Shown here: in pieces, positions 35,041 to 45,752 of the stretch
Position numbering within the stretch: position 1 is the stretch's first letter
How the letters are laid out: each line of letters starts with the position of its first letter
Assembly (NCBI RefSeq): GCF_024707545.1
Contig: NZ_CP062229.1
Coordinates: forward strand, 4,259,501-4,323,500
Source of the DNA: Mesorhizobium onobrychidis
GTDB taxonomy: Bacteria; Pseudomonadota; Alphaproteobacteria; Rhizobiales; Rhizobiaceae
Reading direction: 5' to 3'
DNA length: 64,000 bases
Translations under genes and position numbers: made by a program
Notes under the pieces: generated by a model
Told to the model about the DNA's origin: nothing
Database searches by the model: none
What the model saw: the letters and a program-made list of their open reading frames with translations, nothing else

Positions 35041-35170
35041 CGCGTAATCTACGGCATGGGCTTTTCGGGACGCGGCGCGCAATTGTCGACCTTGATCCGC
35101 AGTGCCCTGCCGACATTGCTGGGCCGCACGGGGTACCAATCCGCGCGACGGCAAGGCCTGTCGAGCACGA
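35041..35170 (+). pseudogene. Decayed C-terminal fragment of a DAO-type oxidoreductase
   Basis: The frame reads V-I-Y-G-M-G-F-S-G-R-G-A-Q-L-S-T-L-I-R, almost the same as the C-terminal end of the fragment at 59048 (L-I-Y-G-M-G-Y-S-G-H-G-A-Q-L-S-T-L-I-G) and like the intact 45753 protein (G-Y-S-G-H-G-T-Q-M-S-T-L-M-G). After about 31 codons the match moves to another frame (G-T-N-P-R-D-G-K), so it is frameshifted as well as truncated. Confidence 0.68.
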
Positions 35171-35613
35171 ATTGCCGGACGAAGGACTGGTTGTCTGATC
35201 CCGGTTTCTGCGCCGGAACGGGAGCAGAGTGAAATGCCGAACGTGACGTTCTTTTCAGAAGTTCCTGCCGCCCGAGGGCCAAATTTCGACGACTATGCGG
35301 AAACAGAACAGTCAAACTGGCTGAAAGAACGGAGCAATCCCTCCTTATGGCAGGCAGGCTCCAGAGGACATCCGATAGGCACGGCCTGCCCGTTCGGAGA
35401 GTTCTCCAAGAAAAGGGAACAGTGTCCGGTACACGGACCGGATTTCATCAAGGGAGCCGCCAGGATGAGCAGAATCAGTCTCTCGCAGCCTCAGGGCGCG
35501 AAACGCCGAGATGACCAGACGACGGACGCTACGGTGAGGCGCTTCTGCTCAAAGCGCGATGATGCGGTCCGCAACAGCGTGGACCCGCTCGGTTCAAAGG
35601 GGAGGTGATCGCA
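35171..35613. other. Upstream region of the ABC importer operon
   Basis: About 440 bp without a supported gene. It contains the small hairpin GTCCG-gtaca-CGGAC near 35427 and the GGGGAGG ribosome site at 35599-35605. A 168-codon frame covering this stretch has no recognisable domain and was not called. Confidence 0.4.
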
Positions 35614-37278
<1,665 letters not shown>

Positions 37279-37316
37279 GAGCCACGGCGGATACCGCCAG
37301 AACAAGGGGAATTCCA

Positions 37317-38987
37317 ATGACTGAACGCTCAAACACCAAATCAAACTACTCGCGGCGCGATGCACTGCGATTGATGGCGATAGGCGGGGCTGCAGGCCTC
37401 ATTGCGCCCAATCTGTTGGGCAAACCCGCCTTCGCCCAGAACCCTCCAGCGAGCCCAACCGGCCGCGTCGTCGTCGGATTTTCGCAGGAACCCACCGTCT
37501 TCAATCCACTGATGCCGCATACCGAGTGCGACGACGCTGTGCATTTCTCAGTGTTTGATGCACTCGTTCGCATGGACTCTAAGGGCGTTCTTCAGCCCAA
37601 TCTTGTGGTCGAAGTGCCAAGCCAAAAAAATGGCGGCATCTCGGAGGATGGACTTTTGTGGCGCATCCGCCTGCGTGATGACGTCCGCTGGCACGACGGC
37701 CAACCCTTCACGGCCGAGGACGTGAAGTTCACGCTTGAGCTCATCACCAATCCGAAATTCCGTGCGTGGCGCACGGCCGGCCATTCGCTGGTGCGCGATC
37801 TCAAGGTGGTCTCGCCGACCGAGCTCACCTGGCGGATGGAGGAGGCTTTCGCCCCTTACCTGTCGTTTCTCGCCGAAACCTTCATGGTTCCCAAGCATAT
37901 CCTCGAAAAAGAGGCCGACCCCAACGCCGCCGCCTTCAATCAGGCGCCTGTCGGCACTGGCGCATTCAAGTGGGCGCAGCGCATCGCCGGCGATCATATC
38001 GAACTCGTCGCGAACGCGGATTATGCCGGGGAGGGTCCCTATTTGGAGCGGCTCGTCTTCAAATACATCCCCGACATGACAGTGCTCTATACCCAGTTCA
38101 AGAGCGGCGACATTGATCTTGTCGACCAGGCATTCATAACCGCCGACCACTATGGGGAAGCCAGCAAACTACCGGATCGCGTGGTCATGTTGGAGCGCGG
38201 CGCATCGGTCGAGTCGATCTATCTCAATCTTGAGAAGCCGCAATTCAAAGACCCGGCGGTCCGCCAGGCGCTCTACGCCGCAATAGATAGGAAAGCGATC
38301 CTCGAAGGACTCTATTACGGGGTCCACAACCCCACCGAGACCTTCATGCCGCAGAATTCCTACTACTACAATCCGAACCTGCCGGCGCAGGAGTTCAACA
38401 TCGAGCGCGCGCGCCAGCTCCTCGACGAGGCCGGCTGGGTACCCGGAGCCGATGGAATACGAGTGAAGGACGGGGTGCGTCTGTCGTTCGCCAACTCCAC
38501 CACCTCCGGCAACCACCTGCGCGAGCAGACGCAGCAGTTCCTGCAGCAGACATTCGCCGAGATCGGGGTGGAGATGACCATCTCGAACCTGCCGGCCGCC
38601 GTCATGTGGGGCGATTTCTGGCTCAAATCGCAGTTCGAGTCAGCGATTTCCGGTGTAACCAATGTCATCGCGGGCGACCCCGACGTTTCCAACCGCCTGC
38701 ACACCAAGGCGATCGTTGCGAAGGGCGGAAAGGGCTCGAACACGGGCCAGTACTCCAACCCGGAGGTCGATGCGCTGCTCGAAAAGGGCGCCCGCACCTT
38801 CGACCGGGAAGAGCGGCGCGCCATCTATCTGCGTGTGCAGGAAATCGTTCGTCAGGATCTGCCGTTCCTGCCTCTGTTTGCCTACGCCAATGTGTTCGGC
38901 CGCAAGGAAGGGCTGGAGGGTTTCGAGGCAAATTCCAACGCCCGCGTCGCATCCTGGCATGCCGCCGGATGGCATTGGAAGGACTGA
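37317..38987 (+). CDS. ABC importer substrate-binding protein (family 5, Tat-exported)
   Basis: 556 aa. Tat signal Y-S-R-R-D-A-L-R-L-M-A at about residues 11-21, then the DppA/OppA-type SBP_bac_5 fold (about 60-540). Landmarks are L-R-D-D-V-R-W-H-D-G-Q-P-F-T-A-E-D-V-K-F and a central G-T-G-A-F-K-W. Such proteins bind peptides, opines or oligo-amino compounds. Its gene follows the ATPase by 38 nt and precedes two permeases; a strong hairpin after its stop probably raises its expression relative to them. The ligand is unknown, but the next gene is an amine-type oxidoreductase. Confidence 0.92.
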   Translation: MTERSNTKSNYSRRDALRLMAIGGAAGLIAPNLLGKPAFAQNPPASPTGRVVVGFSQEPTVFNPLMPHTECDDAVHFSVFDALVRMDSKGVLQPNLVVEVPSQKNGGISEDGLLWRIRLRDDVRWHDGQPFTAEDVKFTLELITNPKFRAWRTAGHSLVRDLKVVSPTELTWRMEEAFAPYLSFLAETFMVPKHILEKEADPNAAAFNQAPVGTGAFKWAQRIAGDHIELVANADYAGEGPYLERLVFKYIPDMTVLYTQFKSGDIDLVDQAFITADHYGEASKLPDRVVMLERGASVESIYLNLEKPQFKDPAVRQALYAAIDRKAILEGLYYGVHNPTETFMPQNSYYYNPNLPAQEFNIERARQLLDEAGWVPGADGIRVKDGVRLSFANSTTSGNHLREQTQQFLQQTFAEIGVEMTISNLPAAVMWGDFWLKSQFESAISGVTNVIAGDPDVSNRLHTKAIVAKGGKGSNTGQYSNPEVDALLEKGARTFDREERRAIYLRVQEIVRQDLPFLPLFAYANVFGRKEGLEGFEANSNARVASWHAAGWHWKD

Positions 38988-38996
38988 CATACATAC

Positions 38997-39021
38997 GCCG
39001 CCGCCGCCTCGCGGCGGCGGC
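38997..39021 (+). terminator. Strong intercistronic stem-loop between binding-protein and permease genes
   Basis: GCCGCCGCCGC (38997-39007) pairs perfectly with GCGGCGGCGGC (39011-39021) around a 3-nt loop. Stem-loops at this spot in ABC operons usually stabilise the binding-protein mRNA or partly stop transcription. Confidence 0.6.
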
Positions 39022-39057
39022 CAGTCATCGGCGCTGTCTTGAAAGAGGAGAGTTGAA

Positions 39058-40008
39058 ATGCGCGGCTTCCTGCTCAACCGGCTTTCGCAGAGCCTCATCC
39101 TGCTCCTGATCGTGTCGGTCATCGGGTTCGTCGTCCTGAACCTGCTACCGGGGGGGCCACTGGCGCAATTCGGGCTCGATCCCGGCATGACGCAGGACGA
39201 TCTCGATCGCCTAAAAGAGCAACTAGGGCTCAATCGGCCGCTGTGGATGCAATATCTCGACTGGGCCTGGCGGCTTCTCCAGGGCGACTGGGGCCATTCC
39301 TTCCGCGATGGCGCGCCTGTGCTGGCAGTGATTGGCCGGCACGTCTTTGCCACGCTGCTGCTGATGGGTACGTCCACTGCGATTGCAATTGCGATCGGCA
39401 CCTGGATCGGTATCCGCGGCGCCACACACCGCTATTCGCTGTTCGACCATGTGGCGACGGTCGGAGCCATGGTCGCGCTGTCGATCCCGACCTTCTGGTT
39501 CGGGCTCGTCGGCATCTACATCTTCTCCCTGCGGCTAGGCTGGCTGCCTGCAGGCAACATGTACACGATCGGCGACGGTTCGGTCCTGAACTACCTGCAT
39601 CACCTGATCCTGCCAAGCATCGTGCTGTCGCTGGTGCATGTCGCGATCTGGAGCCGCTACATGCGAACCGCGACGCTCGACGCCATCAGCCAGGATTTTG
39701 TCAAGACCGCCCGCGCCAAGGGCCTGAGCGAGCGTCGAGTCATAATGAAGCACGTCGTCGGCAATGCGCTTTTGCCGATGATCACACTGGCCGGGGTGCA
39801 GCTTCCCAGCATCCTGACCGGCGCGCTGGTGACGGAGACAGTGTTTACCTGGCCGGGGATGGGTCGACTGTTCCTGGATAGCCTTGGCTACAGCGACTAC
39901 CCGGTCGTGATGGGACTGCTGATGTTCTCAGCCATTCTCGTCATTCTGGGCAACCTGATCGCAGATATTGCCGTGGCGATCGTCGACCCGCGCATTCGTC
40001 TGGGTTGA
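39058..40008 (+). CDS. ABC importer permease 1 (DppB-type)
   Basis: 316 aa with six membrane spans. The first TM is at about residues 9-30 (S-L-I-L-L-L-I-V-S-V-I-G-F). The BPD_transp_1 EAA-like loop has A-R-A-K-G-L-S-E-R-R-V (about residues 218-228). Near the end come F-T-W-P-G-M-G-R-L-F and a last TM. Its start ATG has GAGGAG upstream. It forms the membrane channel with the next gene. The DppB/DppC pairing places the importer in the peptide/nickel/opine class. Confidence 0.92.
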   Translation: MRGFLLNRLSQSLILLLIVSVIGFVVLNLLPGGPLAQFGLDPGMTQDDLDRLKEQLGLNRPLWMQYLDWAWRLLQGDWGHSFRDGAPVLAVIGRHVFATLLLMGTSTAIAIAIGTWIGIRGATHRYSLFDHVATVGAMVALSIPTFWFGLVGIYIFSLRLGWLPAGNMYTIGDGSVLNYLHHLILPSIVLSLVHVAIWSRYMRTATLDAISQDFVKTARAKGLSERRVIMKHVVGNALLPMITLAGVQLPSILTGALVTETVFTWPGMGRLFLDSLGYSDYPVVMGLLMFSAILVILGNLIADIAVAIVDPRIRLG

Positions 40009-40043
40009 GCGCGTAACCTCACACCCAACAGGAGGCACCCGAA

Positions 40044-40922
40044 ATGACCGCTCTCGCCGCAAATGCAGGACCAAGCCGCTGGTGGCGCAGCCGCACCGTG
40101 CGCCGTTTCAAGAGCCATCATCTGGCGTTGCTGGGGGTGGCGATGATCACCCTTCTCACGCTGGCATGCGTCTTCGGCCCCCATCTCCTGCCCTATGATT
40201 CCCTCTACATCGATTTGCGCGCCCGCTTTTCACCGCCGCTGACCGGCAACCACTATCTCGGGACCGATCCTTTGGGGCGGGACGTGGCGGCGCGACTATT
40301 CATGGCGGGGCGGACCTCACTGCTGGTGGCTTTCTTTGCCATGCTGCTGTCGACGCTGATCGGAACTTTCGTCGGCGTGATCGCGGGCTACCGTGGCGGC
40401 TGGATCGGTGCAGCGCTGATGCGCACGGTCGACGGCTTCCTGTCATTCCCCTCCATCTTCCTGCTGCTGGCCTTGGCCGCGGCACTGAAGCCGAGCCCCG
40501 CTATGGTCACCGTCATCGTCGCTGTCACCAGCTGGATGGAGGTAGCCCGAATTGTTGAGGCCGAGGTGCGGTCATTGCGCGAGCGCGAGTTTGTGCTGGC
40601 CGGGCGCATGCTGGGGCTAAGCGGGACGCATATCATGTTCCGCGAGATCCTTCCCAATGCCATGGGCCCGATCATCGTGGCCGCTACGCTGACAGTCGCG
40701 CGCGCGATCCTGCTGGAAGCCTATATCAGTTTCCTGGGTTATGGCATTCAGCCGCCGCTGCCCAGCTGGGGCAACATGCTCGAGGGCGCCCAGCAGTATC
40801 TGGACAGTGCGCCGTGGCTGGCGATCATTCCCGGGGCCGCCATCACGATCGCCGTGACCAGCTTCAATTTCATCGGCGACGGGTTGCGCGATGCGCTCGA
40901 CGTGCGGGACGACCGTGTCTGA
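40044..40922 (+). CDS. ABC importer permease 2 (DppC-type)
   Basis: 292 aa, ATG 40044 with AGGAGG upstream. A DppC-type N-terminal segment (residues 15-50) precedes the transport domain. The cytoplasmic loop shows G-R-M-L-G-L-S-G-T-H-I-M-F (about residues 187-199), the EAA-like motif that contacts the ATPase. Five to six TM helices are visible. It is followed by a gene for an FAD oxidoreductase (GTG 40977), so transport and first oxidation are probably coordinated. Confidence 0.92.
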   Translation: MTALAANAGPSRWWRSRTVRRFKSHHLALLGVAMITLLTLACVFGPHLLPYDSLYIDLRARFSPPLTGNHYLGTDPLGRDVAARLFMAGRTSLLVAFFAMLLSTLIGTFVGVIAGYRGGWIGAALMRTVDGFLSFPSIFLLLALAAALKPSPAMVTVIVAVTSWMEVARIVEAEVRSLREREFVLAGRMLGLSGTHIMFREILPNAMGPIIVAATLTVARAILLEAYISFLGYGIQPPLPSWGNMLEGAQQYLDSAPWLAIIPGAAITIAVTSFNFIGDGLRDALDVRDDRV

Positions 40923-40976
40923 TCTCGCCGGCAAAGGCGGACCACTCCCGATCCCGAAAACCAAGCGAGAAGTGAC

Positions 40977-42296
40977 GTGACTCAAGTACACGAGCCGAAA
41001 GTCGCCGACAAGAACACGCCCTACTGGTGGGAAGCGGCATCCGTCATGCCGCTGCCGCCGCAGCCCCTGGTCAAGAGGCTCGACGTGGTGATCGTCGGCG
41101 CCGGCTACGCCGGCCTTTCAGCCGGGCTTGCGCTGGCGCGCGAAGGACGCTCGGTTGCAGCTTTTGATGCGATGAATCCGGGCGAGGGGGCCTCGTCGCG
41201 CAATGGCGGAATTACCAGCGGTAGTATCCGGTTGGACTATGCTACGATCACCCGGCGCTTCGGCGAAGAGAAAGCCATGGCGATCGAGGCCGAGGGCAAG
41301 ATCGCGCGCGAATTCCTTTATGATTTCATCAGAACGGAAAAGCTCGACTGCGACTTCAAGCTGGTTGGCCTTTTCAAGGGCGCCATCGGATACGAGCAGT
41401 ACGAGAAGATGGCCCGCGGCGCCGAGGCGTTGGCGAAGAAACTTGGGATCGAGTCTTACCCCGTTCCATATGCAAAGCAGCGCAACTACATCGGCACCGA
41501 CTTCTATCGCGGCGGCATGGTCCGGATGGACATCGGCGGGCTGCACCCGGCCAAGTTCCACGCTGAGCTCCTGCGGGTGGCCCTTGCTTCCGGTCTGACG
41601 GTGCATTCGAACACGCCCGTGACGTCGATCGAAAGGGATGGCTCCGGGTTCCGCGTCGTGACTTCGGCCGGAACTGTGCAGGCGCGGCAGGTCCTGGTCT
41701 GCACGAACGGCTATACCGATGGCGCCAATCCCTTCCTGCGCCGCCGCCTCGTCCCGGTTCGCAGCCGGATCATCGCGACCGAGGAACTCGCGCCTGAAGT
41801 GATGGCGCGCCTGACGCCGAAGCTGATGATGATGAGCGAGGGCCGTGAACTGGGCTTTTATTACCGGCCCTCGCCGGACGGCAGACGCATCCTGCTGGGC
41901 GGGCGCGACAGCTCCCGTGTAGGTGATCCAGCAGCCCCCACGCTCCGTCTGCGCAACGGGCTGGTCGAACTTTTCCCGGAACTGGAGAATGTTCGACTTT
42001 CGCACAGCTGGTTCGGCAATGTGGCGATGCACCGCGACATGCTGCCCCGCATCTTCGAGAAGAACGGCGTGGTCTATGCCACCGGCTTCTGCGGTTCGGG
42101 TGTGGTCTGGGCGCCATGGATTGGCACGCGTGCAGCCCACAAGCTGATGGGACATGGCGAGCAGGCGCGCACCGCGTTCGATTTCCGGCCGCCTGCGGCC
42201 ATCCCGCTCTATCGTGGCAATCCGTGGTTCATGCCGGCTATCATCAAGGGCTACGCCCTGCAGGACCGAATCGCCTGGTGGCGCGCCAGCCGCTGA
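40977..42296 (+). CDS. FAD-dependent DAO-type oxidoreductase 2 (PuuB/OrdL-like)
   Basis: 439 aa from GTG 40977. FAD site V-I-V-G-A-G-Y-A-G-L-S-A-G, then the PuuB-like signature G-E-G-A-S-S-R-N-G-G (about residues 69-78). The C-terminal flavin-contact region is G-F-C-G-S-G-V-V-W-A-P. PuuB oxidises gamma-glutamylputrescine; relatives oxidise other amines or amino acids with a secondary nitrogen. It is the last gene of the importer operon, so it is a good candidate for the first catabolic step on the imported compound. No PuuA-type glutamine-synthetase-like ligase is visible, so the PuuB reaction itself is not indicated. Confidence 0.87.
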   Translation: MTQVHEPKVADKNTPYWWEAASVMPLPPQPLVKRLDVVIVGAGYAGLSAGLALAREGRSVAAFDAMNPGEGASSRNGGITSGSIRLDYATITRRFGEEKAMAIEAEGKIAREFLYDFIRTEKLDCDFKLVGLFKGAIGYEQYEKMARGAEALAKKLGIESYPVPYAKQRNYIGTDFYRGGMVRMDIGGLHPAKFHAELLRVALASGLTVHSNTPVTSIERDGSGFRVVTSAGTVQARQVLVCTNGYTDGANPFLRRRLVPVRSRIIATEELAPEVMARLTPKLMMMSEGRELGFYYRPSPDGRRILLGGRDSSRVGDPAAPTLRLRNGLVELFPELENVRLSHSWFGNVAMHRDMLPRIFEKNGVVYATGFCGSGVVWAPWIGTRAAHKLMGHGEQARTAFDFRPPAAIPLYRGNPWFMPAIIKGYALQDRIAWWRASR

Positions 42297-42393
42297 CACC
42301 ACTGCAAAATCGCGCGAGACATGTTGTTGCCGGAGAGCACTCCAGTACGGCGAAAAAATCCGTCGGGGCTGGGACTTGTCGGTGCGAAGCTGA

Positions 42394-43332
42394 TCAGCGG
42401 TGGGACGCCTTAGCGCGGATCAGCGCGTCGGCCATGTAGAGGTCCTGTAGGGAGATGCCGGAACTGTCGAAGACCGTGATTTCGTTGTCGAAGCGGCGTC
42501 CGGGCGCGCGCTTTTCAATGACGTCGCCGATTGGTGTTACCGCAAGCACGCCGGCGTCGATCTCGTCGCGCAAATGTTGGAACTCGCCGATCTGGACGGA
42601 CTGGGAAAGCAGATCACAAAACAGACGTGCCTTGGGAAATAATTCGCTCGGCAATTCGCGCTTGCCCGGAGCATCCGACCCCATGCTGACGACATGCGTT
42701 CCGGGACCGACCCAATCGGCCTGGAACAGTGGTTCGCGTGAGGGGGTCGCTGTGACCACGATGTCGGCCGCGCGCACGGCTTCTTCGGCCGATACGACGC
42801 GCGCCTTCAGGCCCCAGTCGTTGATCCGTTCGACAAGAGCGTCGCGTCGCGGCGAAGGGCGAGCCACGACCAGCACGGTTTCGATTGGGCGGATGCGTGC
42901 CAGCGCCATCACTTCGAAGCCCGCCTGGTTGCCGGCGCCAAATATCGCCAGAACCTTGGCTTGCTTCCGCGCAAGAAGATCGGCCGCAACCGCGTCGGCG
43001 GCGGCCGTCCTGTAGGCGTTGACCTTCCCGGCCTCGATTACGGCGCCGAGCCGACCTGTATGCTGATCGAGCAGCACGATGGTGGAGTTGTGGCGGGGAA
43101 GGCCACGTGCCGGGTTGCCCGACCAGAAGGAGCCAATTTTCACCCCGGTCAGGTCGTCCGACGAACCGGATTTGATTGAGAAGGTGTTGGTCGCCTCCTG
43201 TGTGCGCCCGAGAACAGCGGGAAAGACCCAGCTCTGCCGCGATGCTGCTGCCACGAGAGCCTCCCGCGCCGCCTCGAAGGCAAGTTCATGCGTGACGAGG
43301 GCGGCTGACTCCTCTTCGCTGATGTAGATCAT
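42394..43332 (-). CDS. Ornithine cyclodeaminase/mu-crystallin-family enzyme
   Basis: 312 aa. NAD-binding Rossmann motif G-A-G-N-Q-A-G-F-E (about residues 127-135), an early conserved K-I-G-S-F-W-S-G-N, and R-T-A-A-A-D-A-V-A-A-D in the dimer/substrate region. Family members convert L-ornithine to L-proline, reduce cyclic imino acids (ketimine reductase), or act as alanine dehydrogenases; the EutC group sits in ectoine-degradation clusters. Here it is convergent with the DAO-type oxidoreductase, whose product could well be an imine, so a ketimine-reductase role is attractive but unproven. Confidence 0.87.
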   Translation of the reverse strand: MIYISEEESAALVTHELAFEAAREALVAAASRQSWVFPAVLGRTQEATNTFSIKSGSSDDLTGVKIGSFWSGNPARGLPRHNSTIVLLDQHTGRLGAVIEAGKVNAYRTAAADAVAADLLARKQAKVLAIFGAGNQAGFEVMALARIRPIETVLVVARPSPRRDALVERINDWGLKARVVSAEEAVRAADIVVTATPSREPLFQADWVGPGTHVVSMGSDAPGKRELPSELFPKARLFCDLLSQSVQIGEFQHLRDEIDAGVLAVTPIGDVIEKRAPGRRFDNEITVFDSSGISLQDLYMADALIRAKASHR

Positions 43333-43636
43333 CCAAAATTCCTCCTGAGCATTAAGCGGCTCATCGCTTCAGAGTGTTCGGCCCATGGTGTTGGTCAGGC
43401 CCGAGATCGCATCAGAGGTGTGGACGTCACGCCGACTGGCAACCATGACGGGCGACGCAAGGTGGCAGATGAGTATTTCTCCCCCGATTTGCGCCATTTT
43501 GTATGCCGACGGACGGGGTCAAAACGAATGATCCCGTCGAGTTGAAAGGGCAAAACAGCAGCGAAATCTGTCCGCCGGACGCGACTCTAAGGTCCGACTT
43601 CAATCTGACTTTGGATCAAGCGACAGCGTTGCAATC
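43333..43636. other. Divergent control region, no gene recognised
   Basis: 304 bp between the leftward cyclodeaminase and the rightward GNAT gene. I see no riboswitch-like core, clear operator or terminator. Confidence 0.4.
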
Positions 43637-44503
43637 ATGACCGTTGAGCATGACAGAGATATCGTCAGCGCCCCGACCGAGTTGATGAAATTCGAGACCC
43701 GCCATGTGCCGGGCGCGCTGAAGCTGTCGCAGGAGATGGGCTGGCCTTATCGCCAGGAGGACTGGGAATTTGCCGTGACGGTCGGCAATGGCCTGGTCCT
43801 CGAGCGGGCGGGAGAGGTGATTGGCTCTGCCATGTCCTGGAATTACGGACAGGCCTATGCCACTGCCGGGATGATCATAGTCACTGGCTCCGCACAAGGC
43901 GGTGGCAACGGCTCCCGGCTCTTTGATGGGTTGCTTCAGGCCACGGACGGTCGCAACGTGCTGCTCAATTCGACGGAAGAGGGGCTCGCGCTCTATAAGC
44001 GGCGCGGCTTTACCGCCTGGGGCAGGGTACTTCAGCTTCAGGGCCCGCTGACCGTCGCCGTGACGCAGAGTGCGCGCAACGACGTTCGCCAGGCGACGGT
44101 CTCCGACCTCGCGGCGATCCAGGCCTTCGACGAACGAGCCATGGGCATGCCCCGGCCGTCGATGGTGGCTGCGCTCGCCGATGCGGGCAAGGTCGTCGTT
44201 ATCGAGCGCGCGGGACGGATTGCAGGCTATGCCATCGCCAGGAAGTTCGGGCGCGGCTATGTCGTCGGCCCCTGTGCGGCCGAGAGCGCTCAAGACGCGC
44301 GGCTTCTGATCCTGGCCCAGCTTTCGAAGCTTCACGGGCAATTCGTGCGCATCGACGTCTATGCCGAACACGGATTGGGCGACTGGCTGGAGAGCCTTGG
44401 CCTTAAGCAGGTTGGTTGTGCGACTGCCATGGTCAAGGGGCGGCGACCCGTCTCCGATGTACCAGCCCATATGTATGCCTTGGCAAACCAGTCGTTCGGT
44501 TAA
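43637..44503 (+). CDS. Tandem-GNAT acetyltransferase, paralogue C
   Basis: 288 aa, same layout as the genes at 21178 and 29618: W-P-Y-R-Q-E-D-W (about residues 36-43), an acetyl-CoA loop-like A-Q-G-G-G-N-G-S-R, and F-G-R-G-Y-V-V-G-P-C-A-A in the second half. The D-threonine-aldolase-like gene starts 36 nt downstream, so these two are cotranscribed and may act on the same amino acid. It is the most divergent of the three in the first half, with A-M-S-W-N-Y-G where the others have P-x-G-D-D. Confidence 0.82.
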   Translation: MTVEHDRDIVSAPTELMKFETRHVPGALKLSQEMGWPYRQEDWEFAVTVGNGLVLERAGEVIGSAMSWNYGQAYATAGMIIVTGSAQGGGNGSRLFDGLLQATDGRNVLLNSTEEGLALYKRRGFTAWGRVLQLQGPLTVAVTQSARNDVRQATVSDLAAIQAFDERAMGMPRPSMVAALADAGKVVVIERAGRIAGYAIARKFGRGYVVGPCAAESAQDARLLILAQLSKLHGQFVRIDVYAEHGLGDWLESLGLKQVGCATAMVKGRRPVSDVPAHMYALANQSFG

Positions 44504-44539
44504 GGAATGAGGATTCGGGAAAGATGGAGAAACATAAAA

Positions 44540-45691
44540 GTGCGTGAAGCGGCCAAAACGATCGATGCCCTCATCACCCCGTCGCTGCTTCTGGACCGAG
44601 GACGGCTTGAGAGCAACGTCCAGCGTCTCGCCGAGCACGCTAATAGACTTGGTGTGGTGCTGCGCCCGCACATGAAGACGGCCAAGAGCATCGACGTCGC
44701 CCGACACGTGTTTCCTCGCGAACCCGGCCCGATCACGGTCTCGACCATAGCCGAGGCGGAATACTTCGCGGGCCACGGCTTTCGAGACATGACCTATGCG
44801 GTCGGCATATCGCCGGCTTTGGCCATCCGCGCCGTGGAACTATGTGGCCGCACGGGCGTCGATCTCAAGCTGCTGCTCGATTCGGTGGAGCAGGCCGATG
44901 CACTGGCCGGCGTGCGCCAAGCCACCGGCCTGACGCCGTCCGTCTTCATCGAACTGGACTGCGATGACCATCGCGGTGGATTGAAGCCGGACGATCCCAA
45001 GCTGCTCGAGGTGGCCGACAGGGTCGTCGCAGCGGGCGCCAACCTCGTCGGCGTCCTCGCCCACGCCGGCGAATCTTATGGCTTGAGCACGCCTGATGCG
45101 CTGGTCAAGGCAGCAGAGAACGAGCGTTCGGCCACCGTGCGCGCCGCTGAAGTCCTGCGCGCCCATGGCCACGCCTGCCCGATCGTCAGCGTCGGTTCGA
45201 CGCCGACGGCGCATTTCGCCGACAATCTCGAGGGGGTCACGGAGCTGCGCGCCGGGGTCTACATGTTCTTCGACCTCGTCCAGCACGGGGTAGGGGTCTG
45301 CGGCCGCGACGATATCGCGATTTCCGTATTGGCCACGGTGATCGGGTCCAAGCCGGAAAAGGGATGGGTGCTGGTTGACGCCGGGTGGATGGCGCTTTCG
45401 CGCGACCGGGGAACCGCAAACCAGCAGCTCGACCAGGGTTACGGCATGGTCTGCGACGAAAAGGGGCGGGTGCTTGAAGATGTGATCGTGGCCCAGGCCA
45501 GCCAGGAACACGGTATTCTCGCCATTCGTGCCGGTTCTGGAAAGTCCATGCCCGACTTGCCGCTCGGTTCTCGGGTCCGAATTCTGCCCAACCATGCCTG
45601 CGCGATGGCCGCCCAGCATGACTTCTACAGCGTCGTCAACGGTGAGAGCCCCGAGATTGAAGCGCGGTGGGAGCGGATCCGCGGCTGGTAG
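44540..45691 (+). CDS. D-threonine aldolase/D-serine dehydratase-like PLP enzyme
   Basis: 383 aa from GTG 44540 (GGAGA nine bases upstream; ATG 44507 in the same frame would add 11 residues). Fold-type III: L-R-P-H-M-K-T-A-K-S with the PLP Lys (about residue 46), then L-A-H-A-G-E-S-Y and G-S-T-P-T. The C-terminal L-P-N-H-A-C binds the metal in DSD1/DTA enzymes. Relatives cleave D-3-hydroxy amino acids to glycine and an aldehyde, or dehydrate D-serine. The adjacent aldehyde dehydrogenase (47024) could oxidise an aldehyde released here. Specificity not shown. Confidence 0.87.
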   Translation: MREAAKTIDALITPSLLLDRGRLESNVQRLAEHANRLGVVLRPHMKTAKSIDVARHVFPREPGPITVSTIAEAEYFAGHGFRDMTYAVGISPALAIRAVELCGRTGVDLKLLLDSVEQADALAGVRQATGLTPSVFIELDCDDHRGGLKPDDPKLLEVADRVVAAGANLVGVLAHAGESYGLSTPDALVKAAENERSATVRAAEVLRAHGHACPIVSVGSTPTAHFADNLEGVTELRAGVYMFFDLVQHGVGVCGRDDIAISVLATVIGSKPEKGWVLVDAGWMALSRDRGTANQQLDQGYGMVCDEKGRVLEDVIVAQASQEHGILAIRAGSGKSMPDLPLGSRVRILPNHACAMAAQHDFYSVVNGESPEIEARWERIRGW

Positions 45692-45752
45692 AGACTCCGA
45701 TCTCCACGCTTTGCATGGCGCCCATGCAAACTGACGCTCTGATGGTGCAAAA

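Noticed and set aside
35102..35608. A 168-codon frame upstream of the ABC importer
   Set aside because: No domain, no ribosome site and irregular composition; it overlaps the decayed DAO fragment and the importer leader.
35605..35613. GTG 35605 as start of the ABC ATPase
   Set aside because: It overlaps the GGGGAGG ribosome site that is correctly spaced for ATG 35614.
40977..42296. Puu (gamma-glutamylputrescine) pathway
   Set aside because: A PuuB-like enzyme is present but no glutamine-synthetase-like PuuA or PuuD peptidase was seen.
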